Assembly (NCBI RefSeq): GCF_019237635.1
Contig: NZ_JAFAGS010000170.1
Span: 1 to 34,137, forward strand
DNA: 34,137 bases
Origin: Pluralibacter sp.
GTDB lineage: Bacteria; Pseudomonadota; Gammaproteobacteria; Enterobacterales; Enterobacteriaceae
Direction: 5' to 3'
Part shown: piece after piece, positions 26,348 to 34,137 of the stretch
How the letters are laid out: every line of letters starts with the position of its first letter
How positions within the stretch are numbered: the first letter of the stretch is position 1
Made by a program: the position numbers and the translations under genes
Notes under the pieces: model-generated
Told to the model about the DNA's origin: nothing
Seen by the model: the letters and a program-made list of their open reading frames with translations, nothing else
Database searches by the model: none

Positions 26348-27924
26348 TCCTGTTCAAGACTTTCCGCCAGGGTTAACAACCTGGCGGGATCAAAGAGCAT
26401 AGCCAGATAGTGAGGCTGCTGTTGTTCCTCCTTATCCAGCCATTCCCCGAGACGATTTGCCAACTGACGAAGCTGGTTTATTTGTCTGGTCAGTTCGACG
26501 TGGGAAACGCCATTGAGGCTGCCATATCTTTCCAGCATTAATTTCATGGCAACGCCCTTCGCCACGTCATCAAACAGGGTGGTATACCAGGGCACTCTTT
26601 CCCAGACGCGTTTAAACAGGTTTCTGTTTTCCTCTGAGATATGAGTATGCTGCAACATAAAGTGCAGTTGACTACGGGTATGCTGAGCCAGGAAAAGCGC
26701 CCGCTGTTTTTCTAACAGCAGCAGTTGGTATTGTTCGTTACCTGTCGCCGGATCGTCTGGCGGGAAAAGCGCAGAAACGGCAAAGTCGTCCGAACGCCGG
26801 GAATGGAGCTGTAGCTGTTTGACTGCCTGCGAGAAGGTCTTCGGCACCTGGCTGTAATGATGCAAAACGTGCCCAAGAATATAGGGCGTTTTCTTCATCC
26901 ATTCATGACTGCTGATATAGAGTTGATGAAAAGCATCCAGTTCCGTTTTCTCAACCTTATGACCCAGCATGTCGGTAAGCCAGCAATGAAATGCCTGCTT
27001 TTCTGACATCCCCATTTCACGGCCAAACATTGCCAGACCATGCAAATTGATCGAATTGACGGAGTTAATCAGTGAACTGTTTGAAATCCACTCCCAGCTT
27101 AACCGACCTGTGACCGCCTCCAGACGATCTCCGGTCACATTTTCAACCCAACTCAGGCGCCCCTGAATCTCCTCCAGCAGATAGCAAGGCAGAAGCGTCC
27201 AGCCATATTCCAGACCCCACAAATCAAACTCTATCCATTTGATACGGTCTTCAAGCTGCATAAAAAGCGGATTGGTGGCAAATCCAGGTCGATAACCGGC
27301 AGGAACCGCTTTCAGGGACACGCGCACATCTTTGGGCAATACCTGCAAGGCGCTCAGTAGCTGCCAGGGCGCGGCTTCGTCATCCATATAGTCACGCAGC
27401 ACCATTTTCTTTCCAAGACTGCGCAACGTTTGATAAAGATAAGGTAGCGTTGATGACCAGTTAGCGCGATAAGGCAGATGTCTGGGAAGTGTAATAATCA
27501 CGCCATCTATCGCGGGCAATTGACACAATGTTTCTGCGAGTTCTTTCTGATAAAAATTCTTCCAGAATATTTCGTCTGCATTGCTGTTTTCTATCAGCGC
27601 ATATTCAGGATATTTTTCCTGGAGCTTTCCCCCGAACGGAAACGCTTCCCCTTGAAGCCAGATGCCAATGTTGGACATATTGCAATAGCGGCATAATCTT
27701 TGAATATATAACAGTTTTTCTTGCCGCTCACACAGCAAGTTATCTTTACCATGCAGGCAATAAGCAGAGGGATTAACCAGCAAAGCGAATAAATCTTGTT
27801 GATGAATAACCAGACCGTTAAAGCTGTCTCGCTTCATCAAGCTAATTATTTGCTGCAAATAAGGCCAGTCCCAAATAAGAGATGAATTCACTTCCAGTAA
27901 ACGCAGGGGGGTCAGAGCGTACAT
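26344..27924 (-). CDS. Alpha-glucuronidase-like glycosidase barrel protein
   Basis: This 526-residue cytoplasmic protein has no signal peptide. Its first 330 residues show alternating hydrophobic strands and helices typical of a TIM barrel (FNGLVIHQQDL, NIGIWLQGEAFPF, AIDGVIITLPRHLPYR, KKMVLRDYMDDE, WIEFDLWGLEYGW). RPGFATNPL and EFDLWG segments recall alpha-glucuronidases. The C-terminal 190 residues are helical. The family assignment is tentative. I start it at 27924, with a GAGAGAG site; the frame open to 28113 would run into luxC. It converges with the beta-glucuronidase, sharing the CTAG. Its operon and regulation are separate from the two leftward genes. Confidence 0.6.
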   Translation of the reverse strand: MYALTPLRLLEVNSSLIWDWPYLQQIISLMKRDSFNGLVIHQQDLFALLVNPSAYCLHGKDNLLCERQEKLLYIQRLCRYCNMSNIGIWLQGEAFPFGGKLQEKYPEYALIENSNADEIFWKNFYQKELAETLCQLPAIDGVIITLPRHLPYRANWSSTLPYLYQTLRSLGKKMVLRDYMDDEAAPWQLLSALQVLPKDVRVSLKAVPAGYRPGFATNPLFMQLEDRIKWIEFDLWGLEYGWTLLPCYLLEEIQGRLSWVENVTGDRLEAVTGRLSWEWISNSSLINSVNSINLHGLAMFGREMGMSEKQAFHCWLTDMLGHKVEKTELDAFHQLYISSHEWMKKTPYILGHVLHHYSQVPKTFSQAVKQLQLHSRRSDDFAVSALFPPDDPATGNEQYQLLLLEKQRALFLAQHTRSQLHFMLQHTHISEENRNLFKRVWERVPWYTTLFDDVAKGVAMKLMLERYGSLNGVSHVELTRQINQLRQLANRLGEWLDKEEQQQPHYLAMLFDPARLLTLAESLEQD

Positions 27925-28051
27925 TTCATCTCTCTCATCGGTATTTGAGACGAGTGTGCCCACATGGTGACGACGCGTCAACCCAGGGTATTTTGAATCG
28001 CTACGGAGAAGCCAGGCACTTCCGAGGCGTTGATAACATTGGCGCTCATCT

Positions 28052-29245
28052 TCAGGAGTCCAAGGTACGACTGCATAAACCCAGCAGGTCGATACCGTCC
28101 CAATACCAGCCAAAGGTCAGCGCCTGCCCAGTCGCCACTACCCGATCGATACGACAAGCAGGCATCTGTGGCAAGGCATCCTTGAACTGCTCCCGATGTT
28201 CGCCCACCCAGACGCAAGTCTGCATATCCCATGGTTGTGACAATAGATCCGTCAGGTCGTCGGCCACAAACTCTGCGATCGTACCCCCGCCAACGTAGCG
28301 TAACCGCAGGGAAGCATTTGGTGTCAACGAGGTGGCGCCAGCGAATGTGCTCAGTTGCCCCATCTCGTCCAACGCAGCATTTTGCTGGCTGTTGATGAGT
28401 CGCTCCATCGCCAGGGCGGGATCCTGGGCAAAGGGGGAGAAGAGGGTGCCCAGTAGACGCTGCCGCAGCGCGTCATCTGGCGTGCCCAACCAGCAGAGTG
28501 TGGTGGGCGAGGCACAAGCCTGCTGATTGAAACGGGTGCAATCTTGTTGTAACGCCACTATCATCTGCTGCCACTGAAGCGAGTCCAGCCCAGCCAGCCA
28601 CTGGCTATCGAGTACCGCCATGGAGCGACGATCCGGAAATACCGCTTCCTGAGCCCCCGGGGAGAGGCGAATCTTCCTGACCTGACGAATGGTCTCATCT
28701 CCGCCCCAGATGATGCGCAGTCGGCAACGCTCGGACAGCCAGGCTGTGACAGACTCGTCATGGTCATAACGAATAAATCGGGTCCGCATGGCAATCATTT
28801 GCCACTTTGGCAAGGCAAACAGTTTGCGCAAGATGGCCAGCATCGCTTCTTGCACGGGATCGGTACGCGACGACAGGCGCACCACGCAGGAATTACCCAT
28901 CAGCAACGCCATCAGCCAGGAGTAGAAGGCCACTGTCGGCACGTTAGAAGGCACCAGATGAAACACTATCCCAACAGGTCCTCGTCCTTGCATCCGCGTC
29001 TGTTGTTGATCCAACTGGCGTGAGCGCAACCAAAAGCCGAATGCGGCCAGATCGGGCCAGTGGCGTCCCTCTCGTTGCAAATGGGCCGACAGGTCCGCCA
29101 CAAAGTCACGAATGATGGGGGCGAAGCAGGGCAATGATTGCGTGACAAAGCTATCCCAGCCAGCTTGCGGAGCTACAAAGCTGACGTCAGGCCCCGATTG
29201 CCAGCGCTCATCGCGCCGCGAATTTACTGGAAGGTGTCGCTGCAT
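28052..29245 (-). CDS. LuxC-like acyl-CoA/acyl-protein reductase
   Basis: This 397-residue reductase of the LuxC family (aldehyde dehydrogenase fold) uses NADPH to reduce an acyl thioester or acyl-enzyme to an aldehyde. The catalytic cysteine is in FNQQACASPTTL. The cofactor-binding region includes VFHLVPSNVPTVAFYSWLMALLMGN and LRIIWGGDETIRQVR. It is somewhat shorter than luminous LuxC. The ATG at 29245 has a GAGGTGAGGGG site and lies 22 bases inside the preceding luxE-like gene. It is last in the five-gene operon. No luxA or luxB occurs here, so the aldehyde is not for light emission. Confidence 0.86.
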   Translation of the reverse strand: MQRHLPVNSRRDERWQSGPDVSFVAPQAGWDSFVTQSLPCFAPIIRDFVADLSAHLQREGRHWPDLAAFGFWLRSRQLDQQQTRMQGRGPVGIVFHLVPSNVPTVAFYSWLMALLMGNSCVVRLSSRTDPVQEAMLAILRKLFALPKWQMIAMRTRFIRYDHDESVTAWLSERCRLRIIWGGDETIRQVRKIRLSPGAQEAVFPDRRSMAVLDSQWLAGLDSLQWQQMIVALQQDCTRFNQQACASPTTLCWLGTPDDALRQRLLGTLFSPFAQDPALAMERLINSQQNAALDEMGQLSTFAGATSLTPNASLRLRYVGGGTIAEFVADDLTDLLSQPWDMQTCVWVGEHREQFKDALPQMPACRIDRVVATGQALTFGWYWDGIDLLGLCSRTLDS

Positions 29246-30282
29246 CCCCTCACCTCTGCGCCAGCCTGACGCCCTGATACCTGAAAATAGCGGCCATGAC
29301 GGCCACAAGGGCAGTCATCTTCTCCCAGCAGCATGCCGAGATCCTCTGTCAGCAGGCTATGACCCGGATAACTTGTCGGGATGGTGGAGAGCACCTGCAT
29401 CAGACCTACTTCTCCCACCCCGAGGGGCCGATGGGTCAGCGGATCGCGCACCAGGAGATCGGCAAACAGGGGGGCATGCAGATGTCCCTGCTCGCACTCG
29501 ACAAAGATCGAACCAACCTGCTCCACCATACCGTAGAAATTGTGTACCCGGTTCACCCCCAACAGCGCATGGCAATGCTGCTTGAAAGCCGGATTGTCCA
29601 CCGCCAGATGCTGTAGCTTTTTCCAACCGCCGCTATGAAACAGAATGCCCTGCGACAGGGGGAGTTGCAGACCGCGCTCATGCAGTGGTTTCAGCAGACA
29701 CTGCCAGACCATGAAGGTAAAACCGAACAGCAACACCGGTTGATTGGCGTATTTGACACAGAATGCCTCGATAACCGGCCAATTGGGCCGCATCTGCTCA
29801 TCAAGGGCATAGGTGTGGTCGCGCCCGAGGAACGACAACCCCAGCGCTCCCGCTCCGCGCGCCGAAAAACCACTGCGGTCCTGAATGAGTGCGGGCTGCT
29901 CTATCAGCAACATGGGCAGACGCGACTTGCCGACAAACTCCTGCAATATTTTCACCAGTACCTTGCTCTGCAGGGCGGCAGTTTCCTTGTCCAGCACGAT
30001 GCGTGAAGGCATCCCCGTCGTACCCGATGAAGTAAGCACCTTGAACACGTCGCCCGACGGCACGCTCTGCCATTGGGCCAGCTTGAACAACCTGGCAGCC
30101 AGGTAGGGTATGGCATCATAGTCGGTAGCCTGTGCATCCCAGCCGAAGGCCTGTAACACCCGGGCATAAGGGGAACAGTGGTTGATATGGTGCTGGGTCA
30201 GAGCATTGAGCCTGGCAAGCAGCAGCGCCTTTTTATCGGCCTGCGGCAGATGGAAGATGGGGGATGTCAGCAGCGTTTCCAT
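29224..30282 (-). CDS. LuxE-like acyl-protein synthetase
   Basis: This 352-residue LuxE-family member of the ANL superfamily activates a fatty or short acid with ATP and transfers the acyl group to its own cysteine and then to LuxC. The P-loop is KVLTSSGTTGMPSR (about 82-95), the A5-like motif is VHNFYGMVEQVGSIFVEC, and a C-terminal DCPCGRHGRYFQVSGR carries the cysteines. It starts by a TGATG overlap with the ligase gene. It presumably forms a complex with the LuxC-like enzyme encoded next. Confidence 0.87.
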   Translation of the reverse strand: METLLTSPIFHLPQADKKALLLARLNALTQHHINHCSPYARVLQAFGWDAQATDYDAIPYLAARLFKLAQWQSVPSGDVFKVLTSSGTTGMPSRIVLDKETAALQSKVLVKILQEFVGKSRLPMLLIEQPALIQDRSGFSARGAGALGLSFLGRDHTYALDEQMRPNWPVIEAFCVKYANQPVLLFGFTFMVWQCLLKPLHERGLQLPLSQGILFHSGGWKKLQHLAVDNPAFKQHCHALLGVNRVHNFYGMVEQVGSIFVECEQGHLHAPLFADLLVRDPLTHRPLGVGEVGLMQVLSTIPTSYPGHSLLTEDLGMLLGEDDCPCGRHGRYFQVSGRQAGAEVRGCSDTFQ

Positions 30283-31664
30283 CAGGGGTATTTCTCTGAT
30301 CCCGTTGGCTCAACCAACGCAGCCAGGGCGGTATAGTCGAGCTTGTGATTGGCCGTGCGTGGTAACTGATCAACTGTGATGACCCGTATTGCCCGTGGAG
30401 CGACCATCAGCCATGACGCCAGTTGTTGCTGCAACTCATCCGGCCGCTGTTGCTCCTGGGGTTCGATGACCACCAACAGGTTATCATCATGCCCAGTTCC
30501 CGCTCCCAACCATCCCCAGAGATGTAGCTGGTTCTCAACTTCTGTCAGGCTGACTCGCTTGCCGAACAGCTTCAGAAAACGGTTGAGGCGACCGCAGAGG
30601 TAGTATCGACCCGCTTCATCACGGTAAGCCAGATCGCCGGTCGCCAGTTCACCTAACTGCGCCTCCTGAGCCAGATCGCCTGTGCAGGTTGCATATCCCA
30701 TCATCACGTTGTCACCGCGATAGATAAGCTCGCTTTCTCCGCTACTCTCCAGCATGCGCAGTGAGAACTGACCACCAGGAATGGCACGGCCAATGCTATC
30801 GGGATGGGCCGCGACTTCATCTGTTGCAAGCCAGGCCATGCGGGCAGTGGCCTCGGTCTGGCCATACATCACGAAGAACCGGCGACCCAGTTGCAGCGCC
30901 TGCTCCGCGAATTGCCGTGCCAGAGCGGGATCGAGTCGTCCCCCCGCCTGGGTCAGGGTACGTAGCGCCGGATAACGGGTCCAGTCAAAGCGCAGTCGCG
31001 CCAGCATCTGATAGGTAAAAGGTACCCCAGCAAAGCTGGTTACATCATGAAGTGCCACTTGTTGCCAGAAGGTGCGTTCCAGCACACTCCCTTCGTACTG
31101 CACCAGGGATGCCCCTACTCGCAAATGGCTATTGAGTACGGAGAGGCCGTAGGAGTAGAACAGCGGCAGGCTGGTGATGGCCCGTTCACTCTCCGTCAAT
31201 GTCAGATATTCGGCGATGGCGCTGGCATTGGCTACGATATTACGGTCAGACAACCGCACCCACTTGGCGCGGCCTGTACTGCCGGAGGTTGGTAGCATCA
31301 CTGCGAGCTCGGGATGCAGTATCGGCACCGCAGCGTTCAAAGATATCAACTCACCAGCCTCATCTACCCGGTAATTGGCTCCAAACTGCTTACAGCTGGC
31401 TTCATGTTGCGGCCATGACAAGGCCGGATCGGCCAGCATCACCACATGCCCCTGGCAAAGCGCAACAAGGTAGTGCAACAGGTGGGACGTGCGGGTAAAG
31501 AAGGGCAGGTAGATGAGGCTGCGCGCACTCGGATAGGTGGTGGACAGTTGTGCAACCCGCCGCGCCAATTCGCCGTACGAGAGCCAACCTTCCTGTGGAT
31601 CACACCACGCTGTGGCCTGATTGGCGGTATGCAGATGGGTGAGCAGAGGATGAGACGGGTTCAT
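30282..31664 (-). CDS. ANL-family acyl/aryl ligase (AMP-forming)
   Basis: This 460-residue adenylating enzyme activates a carboxylic acid to an acyl-AMP and loads it onto CoA or, here more likely, onto the carrier protein encoded upstream. Core motifs are the P-loop LPTSGSTGRAKWVRL (A3), VMYGQTEATARMAW (A5), TGDLAYRDEAGRYYLCGR (A7-A8) and the catalytic lysine region LPRTANHKLDYTAL (A10). The acid pocket cannot be decoded by eye. It overlaps both neighbours by one base (TGATG), indicating strict coupling. Confidence 0.86.
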   Translation of the reverse strand: MNPSHPLLTHLHTANQATAWCDPQEGWLSYGELARRVAQLSTTYPSARSLIYLPFFTRTSHLLHYLVALCQGHVVMLADPALSWPQHEASCKQFGANYRVDEAGELISLNAAVPILHPELAVMLPTSGSTGRAKWVRLSDRNIVANASAIAEYLTLTESERAITSLPLFYSYGLSVLNSHLRVGASLVQYEGSVLERTFWQQVALHDVTSFAGVPFTYQMLARLRFDWTRYPALRTLTQAGGRLDPALARQFAEQALQLGRRFFVMYGQTEATARMAWLATDEVAAHPDSIGRAIPGGQFSLRMLESSGESELIYRGDNVMMGYATCTGDLAQEAQLGELATGDLAYRDEAGRYYLCGRLNRFLKLFGKRVSLTEVENQLHLWGWLGAGTGHDDNLLVVIEPQEQQRPDELQQQLASWLMVAPRAIRVITVDQLPRTANHKLDYTALAALVEPTGSEKYP

Positions 31665-32413
31665 CAGATCACCATTCCCCCATCCACCCCGATCACCTGA
31701 CCGGTGACATAGCTGGCCAGATCAGAGGCGAGGAATAGCGCTACCCTGGCCACATCGTCCGGCGTGCCGATCCGCCCCATGGCGATGCTGGCGAGACGCT
31801 CTGCGAACTTGTCATCCGGGAGCCCACGAGCCATATCGGTGTCGATAAAGCCGGGGGCGATGGCATTGACTCGAATCTGGCTGACCGCCAGCTCTTTGGC
31901 CATCGACTGGGTGATTCCGATCACCGCCGCCTTGCTGCCGGCATAACCGCTGAGCCCGGCGGCCCCCACTCGTCCCATTAAGGAGGTGAGATTGATGATG
32001 CTGCCACCACCGGAGCGCTGCATCAGGCGAGCGGCATACTGGCTGCAATAGATCACGCCGAATGTGTTGCAGCCAAAGGTTTTTTCAAGATGTTCCCGGT
32101 TGACCATCCCCAGGAGAACATCGTCAAGCACCCCTGCATTGTTTACCAGCACATCTAACTGACGAGTCTGCGCAAACAACGTCTGGAACGCCTGCTTCAC
32201 GGCCTGCGACTCTGCCACATCAAAGCAAAGCGGCTGGCAGGGCACACCGAATTCGGCACTCAGGTCGCCCGCGACCTGAGCCATGACGACCTTATCCCGG
32301 CCACCCAACCACAGCTCGGCGCCATTAGCGGCAAACAGGTGCGCGATGGCAAGACCAATTCCGCGTCCCGCCCCGGTGATCAGCACCCGTTTGCCCTTGA
32401 GCAACCCATTCAT
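31664..32413 (-). CDS. FabG-like short-chain dehydrogenase/reductase
   Basis: This 249-residue SDR, probably a 3-oxoacyl-ACP reductase, reduces a beta-keto group with NADPH. The Rossmann motif is TGAGRGIGLA, the NAG motif is VNNAGVL, the catalytic Ser is in NLTSLMGRVG, Tyr and Lys are in YAGSKAA, and the C-terminal GQVIGVDGGMVI is classic. The ATG at 32413 shares its A with the TGA of the carrier-protein gene; an in-frame TTG three bases earlier is less likely. The neighbouring carrier protein is the obvious substrate carrier. Confidence 0.9.
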   Translation of the reverse strand: MNGLLKGKRVLITGAGRGIGLAIAHLFAANGAELWLGGRDKVVMAQVAGDLSAEFGVPCQPLCFDVAESQAVKQAFQTLFAQTRQLDVLVNNAGVLDDVLLGMVNREHLEKTFGCNTFGVIYCSQYAARLMQRSGGGSIINLTSLMGRVGAAGLSGYAGSKAAVIGITQSMAKELAVSQIRVNAIAPGFIDTDMARGLPDDKFAERLASIAMGRIGTPDDVARVALFLASDLASYVTGQVIGVDGGMVI

Positions 32414-32643
32414 CAAAGGGCGATGCCGTATTTGGTCAAGATCTCCCGGGCCTTGATTACCGAACTCATGTCGATGATGTCATCGGTATCAAGCAGCACG
32501 TTGTAGTGATCCTCCAGTTGAGCAATCAGCCCCATATGAGCAACAGAGTCCCATTGAGGGATCCCCTGGTAACTCAGCGCATCGCAGACCTGTTCAATCG
32601 GGATACCTAGTGCATCGGCAAAAATCTGTTCAAGCGGCATCAT
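32413..32643 (-). CDS. Acyl carrier protein
   Basis: This 76-residue carrier protein is acidic and helical. Its phosphopantetheine attachment serine is in WDSVAHMGLIAQLEDHY (DSV in place of the common DSL). It is clearly different from housekeeping AcpP and resembles carriers in surface-sugar acylation and flagellin modification loci. Two adjacent ATG codons (32643, 32640) follow an AAAGG site. I take the first. It opens the five-gene operon and probably tethers the acyl chain handled by the ligase, reductase and LuxE/LuxC pair. Confidence 0.86.
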   Translation of the reverse strand: MMPLEQIFADALGIPIEQVCDALSYQGIPQWDSVAHMGLIAQLEDHYNVLLDTDDIIDMSSVIKAREILTKYGIAL

Positions 32644-33308
32644 CAATACCTTTAAAAAGAGCAATCAATTGGCATATACGACTAAACAGAGCTTCCGCTT
32701 AAGCCGCATACCGTTTTAATTTTTTTACTATGCTAACGATTCATCCCGCGAGCATGGTCCTGGTGAAATCACATCACTGAGCCCTCACACCTCATTGACC
32801 AGTGCAATATACCATTCTCGTCTGAATGGAGGCTGGACCGCGAATGTCAGGGCCGTTGTCGTCTCTGGTATAATGTATACAGCCTTATATACGCCGATAT
32901 GCAGCCCTTTTTATGGCTATAATCGGAAAATGTAGAAAAATAAATATTTACAATAAATGTGTGGTGTAACAAAAACACAGTCGTTCAGATTATAAAATCT
33001 GATGGATATATAACTATGGAGTGACATTCAGGTCATTACACTGCAGGATGACTTATTCACCACCTCACGGTAGAATAATTTATGGCGTCTGGTGAAGAAA
33101 GACATTGTACCGGAGCAGTGGTGTCGCCGAAGGTGATGTTTTTTTGCATGTTCTATCGCATTTTATTACATTCGTTAGCTGACCTCTTTCATGGTCGTCT
33201 GACATAATTAGCCGGGTACAAGTAAGCAAATCGTTCTTCTGCAATGTCGATGAAGTTACTTATCGTGCAAGGAATTTAATCTGTTTAATAAGTATGAGTG
33301 GAGTAGGT
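32644..33308. other. AT-rich intergenic region between the acyl operon and the methyltransferase
   Basis: About 665 bases separate two divergent genes, and no convincing gene lies in them. An imperfect palindrome around CCGCTTAAGCCG (about 32695-32706) lies just upstream of the acyl carrier gene and could be a regulator site. A 41-codon frame near 33081-33206 has no recognisable sequence or ribosome site. GC content drops sharply towards the right, which marks a change of DNA origin. No ops/JUMPStart element was found. Confidence 0.45.
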
Positions 33309-34133
33309 ATGTCGACCTGTGAGATATGTGATGGAAAATTAAATTTTTATTTTAAAAAAAATTATAAAACCTCTCCTTATGCTAGTTTAATGGAGCCATG
33401 GGGAGATATCGAGTACCATAAATGCACCCACTGTGGCTTTGTTATCTCAAAAACACATCAACAAGCTACGGAAGAGTTGTGGTCAGAACTGAATTATCGT
33501 TTTCATCATCAGATAGAAAATGCTAATGGGAAATTCAAAATACCCAATCAGCCACCTTATGCCATGCAAGCAATGATGTTGAGCATTTTATCTAACCATA
33601 ACGTGATTGATTTTACCGATAGCCTTGACTTTGCTGGAGGTTATGGCCGGCTTAGCTACATTTTGCAAAAATACTTCCATATGTCGCTACCCGTTTATGA
33701 TCCTTTTGTCACCAGAGATGATGAATCTATTCACTACGTAGCCGATATTAATGATATGAAATTTGACACTGTATTTAACTCTGCGATGTTTGAACATATT
33801 CGTACACGACATGACCTGGAATGTGTCAATGCCTTAGTAAAGGAAGAGGGGGCATTGCTTGTGCACACGGTGGTGGCGGAAACAGTGCCTGCTGACCCCG
33901 AGTGGTTCTATCTTGAACCTCCCGTTCACACTGCATTTCATACCAACAAAAGCATGAGCATACTTATGGATGAGTGGAATTATAAAGCCTCAATTTACTC
34001 TCCATTCAGTAAAACCTGGTGTTTGCTACCAACTGCTTCTGAAGCAATTGAACGTACAGTCCAGGATGTCAATACTGAATTGCAATCGACATTTCTAATC
34101 TATAAAAAAGGGTTTGTAGATTATTGGAAATAG
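33309..34133 (+). CDS. Zinc-ribbon class I SAM-dependent methyltransferase
   Basis: This 274-residue protein starts with a small zinc-binding domain (CEICDGK and KCTHCGF, cysteines near 4, 7, 37 and 40). A Rossmann-like methyltransferase core follows: DFTDSLDFAGGYGRLSYILQKYF (motif I, DFAGGYG), DTVFNSAMFEHI (motif IV) and a GALLVHTVV strand. Such proteins modify sugars or lipids in O-antigen and flagellar-glycan clusters. GC content is low, unlike the acyl operon it faces. I chose the ATG at 33309 (GGAG nearby); 33294 is an alternative. The gene ends four bases before the window edge, so its operon context is unseen. Confidence 0.75.
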   Translation: MSTCEICDGKLNFYFKKNYKTSPYASLMEPWGDIEYHKCTHCGFVISKTHQQATEELWSELNYRFHHQIENANGKFKIPNQPPYAMQAMMLSILSNHNVIDFTDSLDFAGGYGRLSYILQKYFHMSLPVYDPFVTRDDESIHYVADINDMKFDTVFNSAMFEHIRTRHDLECVNALVKEEGALLVHTVVAETVPADPEWFYLEPPVHTAFHTNKSMSILMDEWNYKASIYSPFSKTWCLLPTASEAIERTVQDVNTELQSTFLIYKKGFVDYWK

Positions 34134-34137
34134 AGTT

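Noticed and set aside
27925-28113. 63-residue extension of the alpha-glucuronidase-like protein
   Set aside because: It overlaps the luxC-like gene; a better start with GAGAGAG site exists at 27924.
32680-32710. Possible JUMPStart/ops element upstream of the acyl operon
   Set aside because: A CAGAGCTT...TTAAGCC likeness is superficial and the GGCGGTAGC core is absent on both strands.

Overview
The window looks like chromosomal DNA of a flagellated member of the Enterobacteriaceae. An Enterobacter, Leclercia, Lelliottia, Kosakonia or Citrobacter relative fits best. The evidence is the divergent aer/patA pair, a HigBA module and an scsABCD operon, with protein sequences close to E. coli and Salmonella. 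The genus cannot be fixed from the sequence alone. A fairly GC-rich backbone alternates with AT-richer inserts at about 17.8-19.6, 22-28 and 32.6-34.1 kb, which suggests accessory DNA.

Layout. (1) 434-8493 (+) is one chaperone-usher fimbrial operon: FimA-like major pilin, hairpin attenuator, minor pilin, chaperone, usher, two-domain tip adhesin, two more minor pilins, a second chaperone, and a DsbA/ScsC-fold protein that has lost its CXXC. (2) 8537-11807 holds patA (putrescine aminotransferase, minus strand, TTG start, sigma54-type promoter and upstream NtrC-like box) divergent from aer (aerotaxis receptor, sigma28-type promoter). (3) 11838-13845 holds a J-domain/coiled-coil protein and the HigB/HigA toxin-antitoxin pair with two near-identical palindromic operators. 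(4) 13938-17477 is scsABCD, a periplasmic thiol-redox and copper-tolerance operon, followed by a DUF2164 gene. (5) 17874-19149 (-) is an orphan type VI secretion island: Hcp, a toxin-44 (Ntox44-like) effector that appears frameshifted near its start, and a membrane-anchored putative immunity protein overlapping it. (6) 19629-21560 holds small unknown proteins and a BamA/TamA-like outer-membrane beta-barrel, preceded by a 40-residue membrane protein.

(7) 21716-27924 is a compact glycoside-use locus. An MFS hexuronate-type transporter and an alpha/alpha-toroid protein run leftward, and a beta-glucuronidase with both catalytic Glu residues and the N-x-K glucuronate signature runs rightward. An alpha-glucuronidase-like barrel protein converges on it. 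A strong CRP box lies in the divergent promoter. I infer uptake and cleavage of a glucuronide.

(8) 28052-32643 (-) is a tightly coupled five-gene operon: acyl carrier protein, short-chain reductase, ANL ligase, LuxE-like acyl-protein synthetase and LuxC-like acyl reductase. Three of its four junctions are one-base TGATG overlaps. It has no luciferase genes. Similar sets occur in flagellin-glycosylation and surface-polysaccharide islands, so it probably makes a small acyl or aldehyde building block for surface sugar modification. A zinc-ribbon SAM methyltransferase (33309-34133, +) lies across a 665-base AT-rich gap and may begin the next part of that island.
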